A stretch of DNA of 64,000 bases from Candidatus Flexifilum affinis (GCA_016713325.1 JADJPJ010000093.1:1-64000); one strand, 5' to 3'. Positions 25,852 through 34,743 are shown, counted from the first letter of the stretch. Notes: generated by a model not told the origin, from the sequence alone. A program made the numbers and translations.

Positions 25852-27813
25852 ATGAACGCTCGTGAACGTGTCAGACTGGCACTCGACCATAAGGAAGCAG
25901 ATCGCGTTCCTTTCGATCTCGGAGGAACGGTTCTAACCAGCGTCAACGTCCACGCCTATCGCAAGCTGCGCAAGTCCCTTGGTTTGCCTGAAGTTGATGT
26001 CCAGGTGATGGACATTTTCCAGCAGATCGCCGAGGTGGACGACGACATGCGCCAGAAGTTGCACTGTGATGCTCGCAATGTCGCGCCGCGATCTTCCGCA
26101 ACCTTCAAAATCGAAATCAACAAGACGGACATGCCCGGCTACGATTTCTTTTATGACGAATGGAACATCGGCTGGCGTATGCCGAAAGAAGGCGGCTTCT
26201 TCTATGATATGTTCCACCACCCGCTTGCTGGGGCGACGACTATTGACGACATTAAGAACTTCCGATGGCCCGATCCCACTGATCCGGGACGCTTCGAGGG
26301 CTTGTCCGAACGTGCGCGCCACATCGGCGAGGACTTAGGCGAGCTGGTCATCGCTGGAGGCATGGCAGCGGGTTTCTTTGAGCTTGTCTGCTGGACACGC
26401 GGCTATGGCGAGGTCTATCCCGATCTCGTGAATAATACGCGCTGGATCGAGTACCTGATGGATACCATCGTGGACATCAAACTCGCCTATTGGGAAATCG
26501 CGCTGCCGCTGCTCAAGGGTCATGTCGACGTGGTGCAGGAAGCAGACGATGTCGCAGGTCAGTTCGGTTTGCTTATCAGCCCGGAGACGTATCGCAAGCT
26601 GATCAAGCCACGCCACAAGAAGATCGTAGACTTCATTAAAGCGCGCGCCGATGTGAAAGTGTTCTATCACTGCTGCGGCGCTATCCGCGAGATCATCCCG
26701 GACCTGATAGAAAGCGGGTTTGACATCATCAATCCGGTACAGGTGAGCGCGGCAGGAATGGAGTCGAAGGCGCTCAAGCGCGACTTCGGGAAAGATATCG
26801 TGTTCTGGGGCGGTGCGGTGGATACGCAAGGCATCTTCACCGATGGAACGCCGCAGCAGGTACGCGACGAAGTTCGCCGCCGCGTTGACGATTTCGCTCC
26901 CAGTGGCGGTTTCGTCGCCGCAACCGTACACAACATCCAGGCAAACGTCCCCCCTGAAAACATCGTTGCCATGTGGGAGGCGATCCAAGAATACGGAATC
27001 TATGGAGAAGACAATGCTCCTGGTCGCCGCCCGGAAAGCTACTGGCAGAACTATCCGCAAGCACCGGCTATCGAAGTGCGCGCAGCGCACAGTCCTGATG
27101 CCCGAATTGCGGGGCGCGCACTGACGGCAGAAGAAGCAGCGGCCCTCACGGCGAAGACGAAGGGTATCGCCCAAGAACTGGTGCAGATGCGCGAAGCGAT
27201 CATTGACGGGAGCGTCGCACAGGCTGTCGCCGCTGCGCAGGCAGCACTCGACGCAGGTATCTCCCCGTCGGAAATCATCAGCGCGGTCGTCTTGCCCGCG
27301 ATGGAGATCGTGGGCGAGAAATTCGAGTGCGGTGAGTTCTTCCTGCCTGAGATGATGGCATCGGCGCTCGGCGCGCAAGGCATCATGAAGCTTCTGCGCC
27401 CCAAACTCACCGAACGCGGAGTTGATCCAGTCGCGACGGTGGTGGTTGGCACGGTCAAAGGAGACCTGCACGATATTGGCAAGAATCTGGTCGCCATGAT
27501 GTGGGAAGGCTCCGGCTTCAATGTTGTCGACCTCGGTGTCAATGTTTCTCCGGAACGATTTGTGGAAGCTATCCGCGGCGACAATGAGGTAAAGTTGGTA
27601 GGACTGTCGGCGCTGCTCACCACGACCATGCCGATGATCAACACAACAATTCAAGCGATTGGCGACGCGGGTTTGCGCGACCGTGTCAAGATTCTGATCG
27701 GCGGCGCAAGCGTCACGCAGCATTTCGCGGAAGAAATTGGCGCAGACGGCTATGCGACGGACGCCAGTTCAGCAGTTCGGCGAGCGAAGGAACTGCTGGC
27801 TGTCCAAGGATAG
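25852..27813 (+). CDS. UroD-type methyltransferase fused to a corrinoid-binding protein
   Basis: A 653-residue protein with two modules. Residues 1-~375 belong to the uroporphyrinogen decarboxylase/MtaA-MtbA superfamily (MNARERVRLALDHKEADRVP; zinc-site-like FYHCCGAIREIIPDLIESGF near 263; VFWGGAVDTQGIF near 317). Residues ~405-500 match the helical cap of corrinoid proteins (LVQMREAIIDGSVAQAV; VLPAMEIVGEKFECGEFFLP). Residues ~525-653 form the B12 Rossmann domain with the cobalt-ligand motif KGDLHDIGKN and SALLTTTMPMIN. It should transfer a methyl group from a substrate to Co(I) and hold it there. In most characterised systems these modules are separate proteins. No acceptor methyltransferase or reactivase is encoded nearby. 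Confidence 0.88.
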   Translation: MNARERVRLALDHKEADRVPFDLGGTVLTSVNVHAYRKLRKSLGLPEVDVQVMDIFQQIAEVDDDMRQKLHCDARNVAPRSSATFKIEINKTDMPGYDFFYDEWNIGWRMPKEGGFFYDMFHHPLAGATTIDDIKNFRWPDPTDPGRFEGLSERARHIGEDLGELVIAGGMAAGFFELVCWTRGYGEVYPDLVNNTRWIEYLMDTIVDIKLAYWEIALPLLKGHVDVVQEADDVAGQFGLLISPETYRKLIKPRHKKIVDFIKARADVKVFYHCCGAIREIIPDLIESGFDIINPVQVSAAGMESKALKRDFGKDIVFWGGAVDTQGIFTDGTPQQVRDEVRRRVDDFAPSGGFVAATVHNIQANVPPENIVAMWEAIQEYGIYGEDNAPGRRPESYWQNYPQAPAIEVRAAHSPDARIAGRALTAEEAAALTAKTKGIAQELVQMREAIIDGSVAQAVAAAQAALDAGISPSEIISAVVLPAMEIVGEKFECGEFFLPEMMASALGAQGIMKLLRPKLTERGVDPVATVVVGTVKGDLHDIGKNLVAMMWEGSGFNVVDLGVNVSPERFVEAIRGDNEVKLVGLSALLTTTMPMINTTIQAIGDAGLRDRVKILIGGASVTQHFAEEIGADGYATDASSAVRRAKELLAVQG

Positions 27814-27861
27814 ACAGCGAGTACACGGACCAGGTTCATCGGACAGGTGACGGGTGAATAG

Positions 27862-27940
27862 CGTAGGGGCGGACGTGCAAACGAAGTTTGCCTGTGTCGC
27901 CCCAGGAATGGCGGTCGGGGACATTGCCCCGCCCCTACGG
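27862..27940. repeat. Palindromic interspersed repeat (GTAGGGGCGG ends)
   Basis: CGTAGGGGCGG at 27862 is mirrored by CCGCCCCTACGG ending at 27940. Inside lies a second near-palindrome, GCAAAC-GAA-GTTTGC. The 79-base block looks like a MITE- or REP-like non-autonomous element, 50 bases after the methyltransferase gene. Confidence 0.6.
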
Positions 27941-28890
27941 AAAACGGCATCATTCTCATCTTGTGGCTGGACGCGAGGTGCCGGCGACTGCCCGGCGCCT
28001 CTTGTGATATATACTGGCTGAAGTGCAGCATCGGGCGGAGAACTTGCCCCACCCGATACCGGTGGATTTCGAGCGCGGCTCCGATCTCGCGGGAGATCAT
28101 GCCACAGTTCACCTGCTCTCGCAGCGCAGCAGACCCCGTCACCTGCCGCTCCCGGGGAAGGCCCGCGGGGCGTGCCGCTGGCGGGTATCGTTCAGCTACT
28201 TCATTCCATAGGTTTCCCCGATGCAAAGTTGATGCGCATCATCTCGTCCCCGAAATACTCACGTGGCTGCGCTGTCTAATCGGCATAGCCACGTGAGGAC
28301 CCACAACACGTATGAACCCGACACTCTCGTTCGACGTATCACGTGCCGCAGATGGAGCAGACGACTAAAGCAGGGACTTCAGCCTTCAGCCGTGAGCATT
28401 GACCATCCATGGGTGGAAAATCACGCGAGCGCACGTGACCCTCAGCAAGCGTGAAGCGCAGCCCCAGCGCTGAAACGCATCGCCGGGCGGGCTCCGCCGC
28501 ACGCTGCTGCGGGCGACCGCTGAATTTGAAGCGACAGGGACGCGCAGACTGGGCGCCAGACCGCAACACAGGCGGCCGCGCATCGGGCGCGGAGCAGGGG
28601 CACCGGGCACCGCACAAGGTCGACGGGGTGCCGTGGTGGCGCCCGCCGGCTGCTCAGAGGGTGGTAACCAGAAAGTGACGAGAACCCCGAGCAGTGCTCG
28701 CACGCCGTCGGCGCCGACCGAGGACGCAGCCCGCGCAGGGGCGGTGAAGGGGCAACACCGCTTTTAAAGGCGAGCAGCGCCCCTCTGCGCATCGGTTGAG
28801 CAGTCAGCGAACTAACCATACAGAACCAATGAATGAAGGCCGCCGCCGATCTTAGCAGCCCGGTTCGTGGAACAGCCCAGTGCTGGAGGC
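27941..28890. other. Non-coding GC-rich stretch with hairpins; no gene supported
   Basis: Open frames on both strands here have no family resemblance. A 9-base perfect inverted repeat, CACGTGGCT at 28260-28268 and AGCCACGTG at 28287-28295, opens the stretch. Several GC-rich potential stems follow between 28440 and 28780. It could be a structured RNA, a transposon end or decayed DNA. Confidence 0.4.
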
Positions 28891-29361
28891 CGAGGCGTCG
28901 AAGGGGGGGGGGCCGACGAGGGTTGGAAGATCCACCGCATTTACAACGTTTTGAGAGCGACGGGGCTGAGACTGTTCGACGCGCATTTCGTTGCGGGGTG
29001 GTGGGCTCGCCGGTCAGGGTGGTCGTGGCCGGGCGGCCCGGCCGGCGGGGCGGCGGGGGGGGCGGGCGACCGCCGGCGCGCAAGAGAAGGGCCGTCCTGA
29101 GGGGGGGGGGCCCCCGGGGGGGGGCGCCCCCGCCGGCCGCCCGCCCGCCGCGCCCCCGCCCGCCCCCCCGGGGCCGCGGGGCCCCCAACGGAGGGGGAAA
29201 AGCCCGCGGGCGCCCGGGCCCCGCGGGGCCGCGCCCCCGCGCCGGAACGGCCCGCCTGGTCCGGCCGCAAAACAGGGAATTTGCCGCCAAACAAAGAAAA
29301 CAGCCCAAGGCGGAAACAGAGGAACACCCGCCGGGGCCCCGAGGCCGCCCGGCCGCCCGGG
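28891..29361. other. G/C homopolymer low-complexity stretch, probably unreliable sequence
   Basis: Runs of nine or more G or C are frequent here (for example near 28905, 29055, 29101 and 29118), and much of 29030-29260 is almost purely G and C. The change to AT-rich DNA at about 29365 is abrupt. This looks like low-quality read ends or a faulty join rather than natural sequence. No gene is supported. Confidence 0.55.
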
Positions 29362-29760
29362 TTAGGAGGTTAAGCGTACAATCGTTTGCGAAGCAGGTTT
29401 GCTATCCATGTATCCAGAGTTTTTTGGGTTTACGAGATACGTAAAATCTCCTTGTGAAAACATGTTTCGTCGAGGGGTCTTGATTTTGTGTATTTTTGCC
29501 CAATTCTCTAAGTCAAGCATCTCGCTCACTTCCAATGTGCCGATGATCATGTCTCGTTCCTTCAGATAAGTTTGAAAGTTTCCTTCTCCGCTCATCCATA
29601 TATAACCTCCTCCTGGACGGAGAACAAACTCTTCCCACGCATTTTGATCAGCATTCAACAATTGCTCTAAAGTAGATTGCAGCTCTATCCGATTAGCTTC
29701 GCATTGAACAATAATCGTTCGAAGGATATGGTTAGTTGATGTAGAGAGAAGAGTCCACGC
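29362..29760 (-). pseudogene. AT-rich small open frame of unknown function, no ATG
   Basis: The frame is open from 29760 to a stop at 29362 and reads as plausible protein (RTIIVQCEANRIELQSTLEQ; GGGYIWMSGEGNFQTYLKER; LDLENWAKIHKIKTPRRN), but it has no ATG; a TTG at 29661 is the first alternative start. Base composition and codon use differ from the GC-rich neighbours. It follows another fragment on the same strand with a small overlap, like a two-gene unit. I do not recognise the family. The join to homopolymer sequence begins right at its 3' end. Confidence 0.4.
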
Positions 29761-30050
29761 TCACTGCCAATTGGTTGGGCATATCATAACGACCTTTCCA
29801 TTTAGTGATGACTATGTTCCAGCCCCACGTCCCCGGGTTCGAAACCGATGTTTGTTTTCCCCAAGAATAGATAACCTGCCCGTATCCTAGTTTACTCAGG
29901 TGTTCAAAAGTATTAGCGAAAAGCGCACCAATCCGTTTTCGATGTGGGTCGCCAATGAATGTGCCTTCAAACAGATTGATTTGCCGCCTAGGTTAATATC
30001 GTAACTTAATGGAGAAATCTCGGGCGGGGGGGTTCTGTCAAGCAAGTTGG
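29732..30050 (-). pseudogene. C-terminal remnant of an AT-rich gene, frameshifted
   Basis: The segment INLFEGTFIGDPHRKRIGAL, followed by FANTFEHLSKLGYGQVIYSW and NPGTWGWNIVITKWKGRYDM, ends at a stop at 29732-29734 and looks like a real C-terminus. Upstream, an in-frame stop at 29993-29995 is bypassed by one added A in an AAA run, giving PEISPLSYDINLGGK before it. Further upstream (to ~30200) sensible segments alternate between frames. It is a decayed or badly sequenced gene of unknown family, AT-rich like the next fragment. Confidence 0.4.
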
Positions 30051-30430
30051 TGTGTCATAAACCTTGCTGAACTGTGGAATACTTAGGCATCGGAATATGT
30101 ATATCCACGGAATAAGCAGATTAGGTGAAAAACCACTATAAGTTCGTAAACCATTTTCGACCCCGTCAGAAACCTCACCCTTAGAATATCTTACTGCCAC
30201 ATTATTGAGAGTGGAACTGGATTGGCTATTTCTGAAGGTACTACACCTCTCAGATTGGACACGAAAAGCGTGTTGCTTAACTGAACGCTGCCGCCGACTG
30301 CTGGCGATCTGTGCCGCCCTGGTCACCCGAATGCATGACCCTCAGCGTGAAATGCCGTGCCAACCCTGGCCGGCGGGGCTTCTGGTATCCTGGTGTTGCG
30401 ACGTGCGTTTATCCTTCCGGAGTTCGAATC

Positions 30431-31894
30431 ATGCCACCATCAGCCATCCAGGTATTGCCTCGCACGTCCCCTGAGCAGCAGGGCATAGCATCCTCCGCGC
30501 TGCTGCGATTTGTCGAAGCGCTGGACAGCCGGGTCCGCGAATTGCACAGCTTCATGGTGCTCCGGCACGGCAGCGTTGTGGCCGAGGGCTGGTGGCACCC
30601 CTATCGGCATGACGACCCCCACGCCATGTTCTCGGTGAGCAAGAGTTTCACGTCGATCGCCGTCGGGTTCGCGGTAAGCGAAGAGCGCTTTGCCGAGGAT
30701 GATCCCGTGCTTTCCTTCTTTCCAGAGGACAGACCGGCCGATGTGAGCGGATTCCTGGAGTCGATGACGGTGCGGCACCTGCTGACGATGTCGACAGGGC
30801 ATGCCGTGGATAGCTGGGCGGTGCTGCTCGACCGACCGGATGGGAACTGGATCAAAGCCTTTTTCGAAGTTCCTGTCGTCCACGCGCCGGGAACCCACTT
30901 TCTGTACGATACCGGCGCAAGTTATATGCTTTCGGCCATCGTGCAGAGAACGACGGGCATGACCCTGGTCGAGTATCTGGAGCCGCGTTTGTTCGCCCCG
31001 CTCGGCATCGAGGGGGCGTCCTGGGAAACGTCGCCGCAAGGGATTTCGATGGGGGGCATCGGACTGAGCCTCCGAACCGAGGATCTGGCCAGGTTCGGGC
31101 AATTTGTCCTTCAGAAGGGCATGTGGGAAGATCGCCGCTTGCTGCCCGAGTCATGGATTGATGCAGCTACCTCCCCCCAGATATCGAATGGAAATCCTGA
31201 CGATCCCAGTGACTCGACGCAGGGGTATGGCTATCAGTTCTGGCGCTGTCGGCATAACGCCTATCGGGCGAGCGGCTTGTTTGGTCAGTACTGCAACGTC
31301 CTGCCCGATCACGAGGCGGTCGTCGTCTTCACCAGCGGCATTGACATCTTTGACGGAGACCAACTGCTCGACCTGGTCTGGGATCGGCTGCTCCCGGCGA
31401 TGGAACCGGACCCGCGCCCAGCGGACGAGCCAGCCCTCGCGGCGCTGTCGGAGAAGCTGTCGACACTGTCACTGCCGTTGGCGAGCGGAGAAGCAGAATC
31501 GCCCGTTGCGCCGCAGGCGCTGGCGCGAACCTACCGGCTGGATGAAAACCCACTCGGCATTGCAACGCTGGCGCTGGACGCCAGTCCAACGGGGTGGGTT
31601 GTCCGAGTTACGACCCGGGCGGGCGAGGAGTCGTTCTCCTGCGGCTACGGCGTTTGGGAGCGTGGGGAAACGACGCTGTTCAATAACCCACACTGGTTCG
31701 CGGATGTCACCTCGCGAATAGCCGCCAGTGGCGCGTGGACGGCGAATGACACCTTCACCCTGATCGTGCGCCTCTATGAAACGCCTGTCTTCCGTACGCT
31801 GGTCTTCATTATTGTGGAAGATGAAGTGCTGCTGGAAGTCCGCGTCAATGTCACCCTGGAGTCGCCCGAACCGCTGCTGCTGACCGGCCGCTGA
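30431..31894 (+). CDS. Serine hydrolase of the beta-lactamase/class C esterase family
   Basis: A 487-residue protein from the ATG at 30431, with GGAG about ten bases upstream. The nucleophile motif SVSKSFTSIAVGFAV is near residue 72 (SxxK). YDTGASYMLSAIV near 160 carries the Tyr element. A C-terminal ~110-residue beta domain (LARTYRLDENPLGIATLAL) is typical of the larger esterase/peptidase members. There is no clear signal peptide. These enzymes cleave esters, amides or small peptides; substrate unknown. It is the first intact gene after the degraded 28-30 kb stretch and is convergent with the P450 gene. Confidence 0.82.
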   Translation: MPPSAIQVLPRTSPEQQGIASSALLRFVEALDSRVRELHSFMVLRHGSVVAEGWWHPYRHDDPHAMFSVSKSFTSIAVGFAVSEERFAEDDPVLSFFPEDRPADVSGFLESMTVRHLLTMSTGHAVDSWAVLLDRPDGNWIKAFFEVPVVHAPGTHFLYDTGASYMLSAIVQRTTGMTLVEYLEPRLFAPLGIEGASWETSPQGISMGGIGLSLRTEDLARFGQFVLQKGMWEDRRLLPESWIDAATSPQISNGNPDDPSDSTQGYGYQFWRCRHNAYRASGLFGQYCNVLPDHEAVVVFTSGIDIFDGDQLLDLVWDRLLPAMEPDPRPADEPALAALSEKLSTLSLPLASGEAESPVAPQALARTYRLDENPLGIATLALDASPTGWVVRVTTRAGEESFSCGYGVWERGETTLFNNPHWFADVTSRIAASGAWTANDTFTLIVRLYETPVFRTLVFIIVEDEVLLEVRVNVTLESPEPLLLTGR

Positions 31895-31923
31895 GGGTCA
31901 CACCGGCGCGTGGCCCTCAGCGG

Positions 31924-31943
31924 CCGGGGCCACCCGGCCCCGG
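31924..31943. terminator. Strong hairpin between convergent serine hydrolase and P450 genes
   Basis: CCGGGGCC at 31924-31931 and GGCCCCGG at 31936-31943 pair perfectly across an ACCC loop. It lies in the 55-base gap between two convergent stops. There is no T-tract, so its termination role is inferred from position. Confidence 0.45.
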
Positions 31944-31949
31944 TACACC

Positions 31950-33272
31950 CTATGCCTTGCGGCGGTAGCGCACGCGCACCTCGGACGGATGGTTGGCGCC
32001 GTTGCCGGAGACCACGTGAATCTCCCGGCTCAGCAGTTCGACGTCGAACTGCTGGAACAGCATTGACGTGATGACCGCCATTTCGTTCTTGGCGAAATTC
32101 ATGCCGGTGCATTTGTGGACGCCGCCGCCGAAGCCGATAATCGCGAACGGGTTCTTGCCTTCGCCATGCTCCGGGGAGTAGCGCAGCGGGTCGAACTGCT
32201 CGGGGTTGCTGAAGGTGTCCGACTGGTGGTGCGAAGTCGCGCCGCTGACCATGACGCGCCAGCCCGCCGGGATCTCGTACTCCCCAAATTTCAACGGCGC
32301 GTCGAGCGTGCGAATCTGCGTGTCGGCCGAAGGCCGCAGGCGCGTCGTCTCGTCGATCGCCCAGTAGATGTGCTCCAGGTTGCGCAGCACGCCGCCGTCG
32401 ATCAGTCCCTCGGCCGGGACGTGCTCGGCGATCTCCGTCCGCACCAGCGCCAGATACTCCGGATTTTGAAGCAGCAGCGCGATCACCCATGCGGCCTGCC
32501 CGGCCGTGGTCTCGTGCCCGGCGAACATCAGCCCCATAAAGAGCGTGACGATCATCTCCTCCGGCAGGAAGGTACCGTCTTTCAGCGGCGTCGTCAGCAG
32601 GATGGTGATCAGATCGTCATGCTGATCGAGATGCTGGCGGCGCTCCTGAATGATCCGGCGCAGCACCGCGGCAATGTGCTGCTTGGCGCGATCCCGTTTG
32701 GCGAATTTCGGCAGCGGCAGGTTGGGCGGCAGCACCGGGTCGAGCGAGGCAGCGATGGCCGCGTACTCCTCCCAGAAGCCCTCGCCCAGCTCCTCGGCAT
32801 AGCGATCGCCGATGAACGCCCGGCCGGCGACATACTGCGTGAGGTGCAGCATGGCATCCGTCACGTCCATTTCGCCGGAGTCGCCCAGCGACTTCAGCCA
32901 GCGCTGAACCTCGACATTCATCGCTTCGACATAGCGGGCCATGCGTTCGCGCTTGAAAATCTCCTGAAGCACGGGGCGCTGGTTGTAGTAGTCCTCCGGG
33001 CTCGACGTGAACAGCACCTCGCCGATCGCCGCCTTGAGGAAGGAATAGCCATCCTGCATGTTCAGCGTCTTGTCGGTCTCGGTATAGAATTGACGGTTGT
33101 GCTCCGCACCGGTGATCACCAGAACCTTCTGCGAGACCAGCTTGATGGTAAAAAGATCGCCATGCTCCGCATAGCCGCGCTTGAACAGCGACTCGCGGTC
33201 GCGCAGCATCTCGATGACATGCCCAAGGACAGGCATCCCGCCTGAAACCATGGGGGGAACTGCTGAAGTCAT
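31950..33272 (-). CDS. Cytochrome P450 monooxygenase
   Basis: A 440-residue P450. The ATG at 33272 is preferred over 33296 because AGAGGG lies between them as its ribosome site. I-helix oxygen motif AGHETTAG near residue 250, K-helix ExxR as DETTRLRPS near 310, and heme-binding FGGGVHKCTGMNFAKNEMAV near 386 with the axial Cys. No membrane anchor, so a soluble bacterial P450. The overall pattern is closest to the CYP51-like/fatty-acid-type groups rather than camphor-type P450s, but the substrate is unknown. No ferredoxin or reductase gene is adjacent. A TetR gene lies directly upstream on the same strand, with an operator palindrome in the gap. Confidence 0.92.
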   Translation of the reverse strand: MTSAVPPMVSGGMPVLGHVIEMLRDRESLFKRGYAEHGDLFTIKLVSQKVLVITGAEHNRQFYTETDKTLNMQDGYSFLKAAIGEVLFTSSPEDYYNQRPVLQEIFKRERMARYVEAMNVEVQRWLKSLGDSGEMDVTDAMLHLTQYVAGRAFIGDRYAEELGEGFWEEYAAIAASLDPVLPPNLPLPKFAKRDRAKQHIAAVLRRIIQERRQHLDQHDDLITILLTTPLKDGTFLPEEMIVTLFMGLMFAGHETTAGQAAWVIALLLQNPEYLALVRTEIAEHVPAEGLIDGGVLRNLEHIYWAIDETTRLRPSADTQIRTLDAPLKFGEYEIPAGWRVMVSGATSHHQSDTFSNPEQFDPLRYSPEHGEGKNPFAIIGFGGGVHKCTGMNFAKNEMAVITSMLFQQFDVELLSREIHVVSGNGANHPSEVRVRYRRKA

Positions 33273-33319
33273 TCTGTGCCCTCTACTCACCTGCATAGCG
33301 ATAAGCCGGGATAAGTCCC

Positions 33320-33343
33320 ATTCTGAAACGATCGTTCCAGAAT
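33320..33343. promoter_or_regulatory. TetR-type operator, 24-base near-perfect palindrome
   Basis: The site is centred on AACGATCGTT (33327-33336) with outer arms ATTCTGA and TCCAGAAT. Only one symmetric pair is mismatched across 24 bases. It lies 48 bases before the P450 start and 56 bases after the TetR stop, so it most likely controls the P450 gene. Confidence 0.7.
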
Positions 33344-33398
33344 TGATCGTATTGTAGCAGACGATCGAGGTCAGCAGGCTTAAGGGTTGTTTAGATGC

Positions 33399-33980
33399 TC
33401 AAACGTGGAGAAGCTCCAGAACCAGCCGAGTGATGGCGGCATGCGGAAAATCCGGCTTGACGCCCTTCATGGTGGCCACGCCGTGGAGCGTGCTCAGGAT
33501 GGCGTAGGCGAGCTCCTGGGGATCGCGGCCCGTCTTGATGACGCCCCCCTCCTGTCCCTGCTGAATGACCGCGGCGACGATCTGCGCGATGCCGAAGTAA
33601 TGGGACAGCAGAAGCTGCGTGATGTCGGGGTCGCGCGTGCCAAATTCGATCATGGCATTGAAGGCCAGCGATCCCTGCGCCTGGAGCGTGGGCTGCACCG
33701 CCTGGTCGATGGGGCCGAACAGCCGCTCGATGAAACGCTCCGGGCTGGGCTCCTCCTGCGCCATCAGCGCGATCCGTGCCCGCTCCTGTTCGCAGAATTG
33801 TTCCAGCGCCGCCAGATACACCCCCCGCTTGTCGGCAAAGACGGTGTACAGGCTGCTGCTGCTGATGCCCATCGTTTCGAGCAGGTCGCGCATCGACGTC
33901 GCCTCATACCCCTGCTCCCAGAACAACAGCATGGCCCGTTCGACCACCTGGTCTTTGTCAAATTCGCGCTGGCGTGCCAT
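33399..33980 (-). CDS. TetR/AcrR-family transcriptional regulator
   Basis: A 193-residue protein. The N-terminal HTH has VVERAMLLFWEQGYEATSMR near 12-31 and GISSSSLYTVFADKRGVYLA near 38-57, both classic TetR features. The C-terminal ligand domain includes GSLAFNAMIEFGTRDPDITQ. Such proteins repress nearby genes until a small ligand binds. The P450 gene 127 bases downstream on the same strand, with the palindrome between them, is the obvious target. A substrate or product of the P450 could be the inducer. The closest general resemblance is to the group with a TetR_C_16/YxaF-like C-terminus. Confidence 0.88.
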   Translation of the reverse strand: MARQREFDKDQVVERAMLLFWEQGYEATSMRDLLETMGISSSSLYTVFADKRGVYLAALEQFCEQERARIALMAQEEPSPERFIERLFGPIDQAVQPTLQAQGSLAFNAMIEFGTRDPDITQLLLSHYFGIAQIVAAVIQQGQEGGVIKTGRDPQELAYAILSTLHGVATMKGVKPDFPHAAITRLVLELLHV

Positions 33981-34197
33981 GTCGCTTCTTCCGGCTTATT
34001 TAGTACGGCTCTTCAACACGACTCTTTGTACCCACATTGTAGGACGTTCGACCGTCCAGCGAAATGTGATCCCTGACCTGTTCCATTCGGCGATGTAAGG
34101 CAGCGGAGGGGATAGGGAAAGGTTAGGGATGTGTTGAACCAACCAGAAGCCTGCCCTATGCTGGAAGGGTTCGCCGCAACGAAAGGAGCGTTTTTCA

Positions 34198-34743
34198 ATG
34201 AACACTTCACGACAGATCAGGGTCACCGCGTGGTTGTTGGTCATCCTGGCCGTACTGGGGTCCGCGGTGTTGGCATCGGCGCAGGACTCCGCTCCCGCAG
34301 CCACGGCGCAGGAGGAGTCCCACCGGGATCTGCTCTATCGCATCGTCGAAGAGGGGGTGACGCAGGGTAACTTCGAGGTCGTCAGTGACCTCCTGTCGGA
34401 GGCATTCATCGTTCATTCGCCAGTGGGCGATCTGGATCGCGAGGGGTTCATGGCCTTTATGCAGGCGCTGCGCGCTTCGCTCAGCGACTTCAAGATGACG
34501 CGCGAGGCGGTCATCGTCGAAGGCGACTACGCGGCCACCCGCGCCATGCTGACCGGCACGTTCGATAGTGCGGATTTCGCCTCGCCGCTGGGCGTGCTGC
34601 CCCCCAACAATCAGCCGATCAGCGTCCTGATTCAAACCTTCCATCACTTCGACGACGAGGGGCGCATTGTCGAGGAGTGGGCTATGTTCGACCTGATGAG
34701 CTTCTTCACCCAACTTGGCGCGCTTCCCGCGCCCTCCAACTGA
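34198..34743 (+). CDS. Secreted SnoaL-like (ester cyclase type) protein
   Basis: A 181-residue protein. Residues 1-29 form a signal peptide (VTAWLLVILAVLGSAVLASA, cleaved before QDS). The mature part has the cone-shaped SnoaL/NTF2-like pattern: NFEVVSDLLSEAFIVHSPVG near 60, FMAFMQALRASLSDFKM, then TRAMLTGTFDSADFASPLG and WAMFDLMSFFTQLGALP. SnoaL-like proteins are often cyclases, isomerases or ligand binders; export makes an unspecific environmental role likely. AACGAAAGGAG precedes the ATG. It is 102 bases upstream of the large kinase gene, on the same strand, but is probably separate. Confidence 0.72.
   Translation: MNTSRQIRVTAWLLVILAVLGSAVLASAQDSAPAATAQEESHRDLLYRIVEEGVTQGNFEVVSDLLSEAFIVHSPVGDLDREGFMAFMQALRASLSDFKMTREAVIVEGDYAATRAMLTGTFDSADFASPLGVLPPNNQPISVLIQTFHHFDDEGRIVEEWAMFDLMSFFTQLGALPAPSN

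Noticed and set aside
27750..28226. Minus-strand frame with an HTH-like segment (GMISREIGAALEIHRYRVGQ)
   Set aside because: It overlaps the end of the methyltransferase gene and the 27.9 kb palindrome, and the rest of the peptide is not protein-like; at most a tiny relic.
28442..29308. Minus-strand open frame of 288 codons
   Set aside because: It crosses the G/C homopolymer region, is low-complexity (Pro, Arg, Gly) and matches no family pattern.
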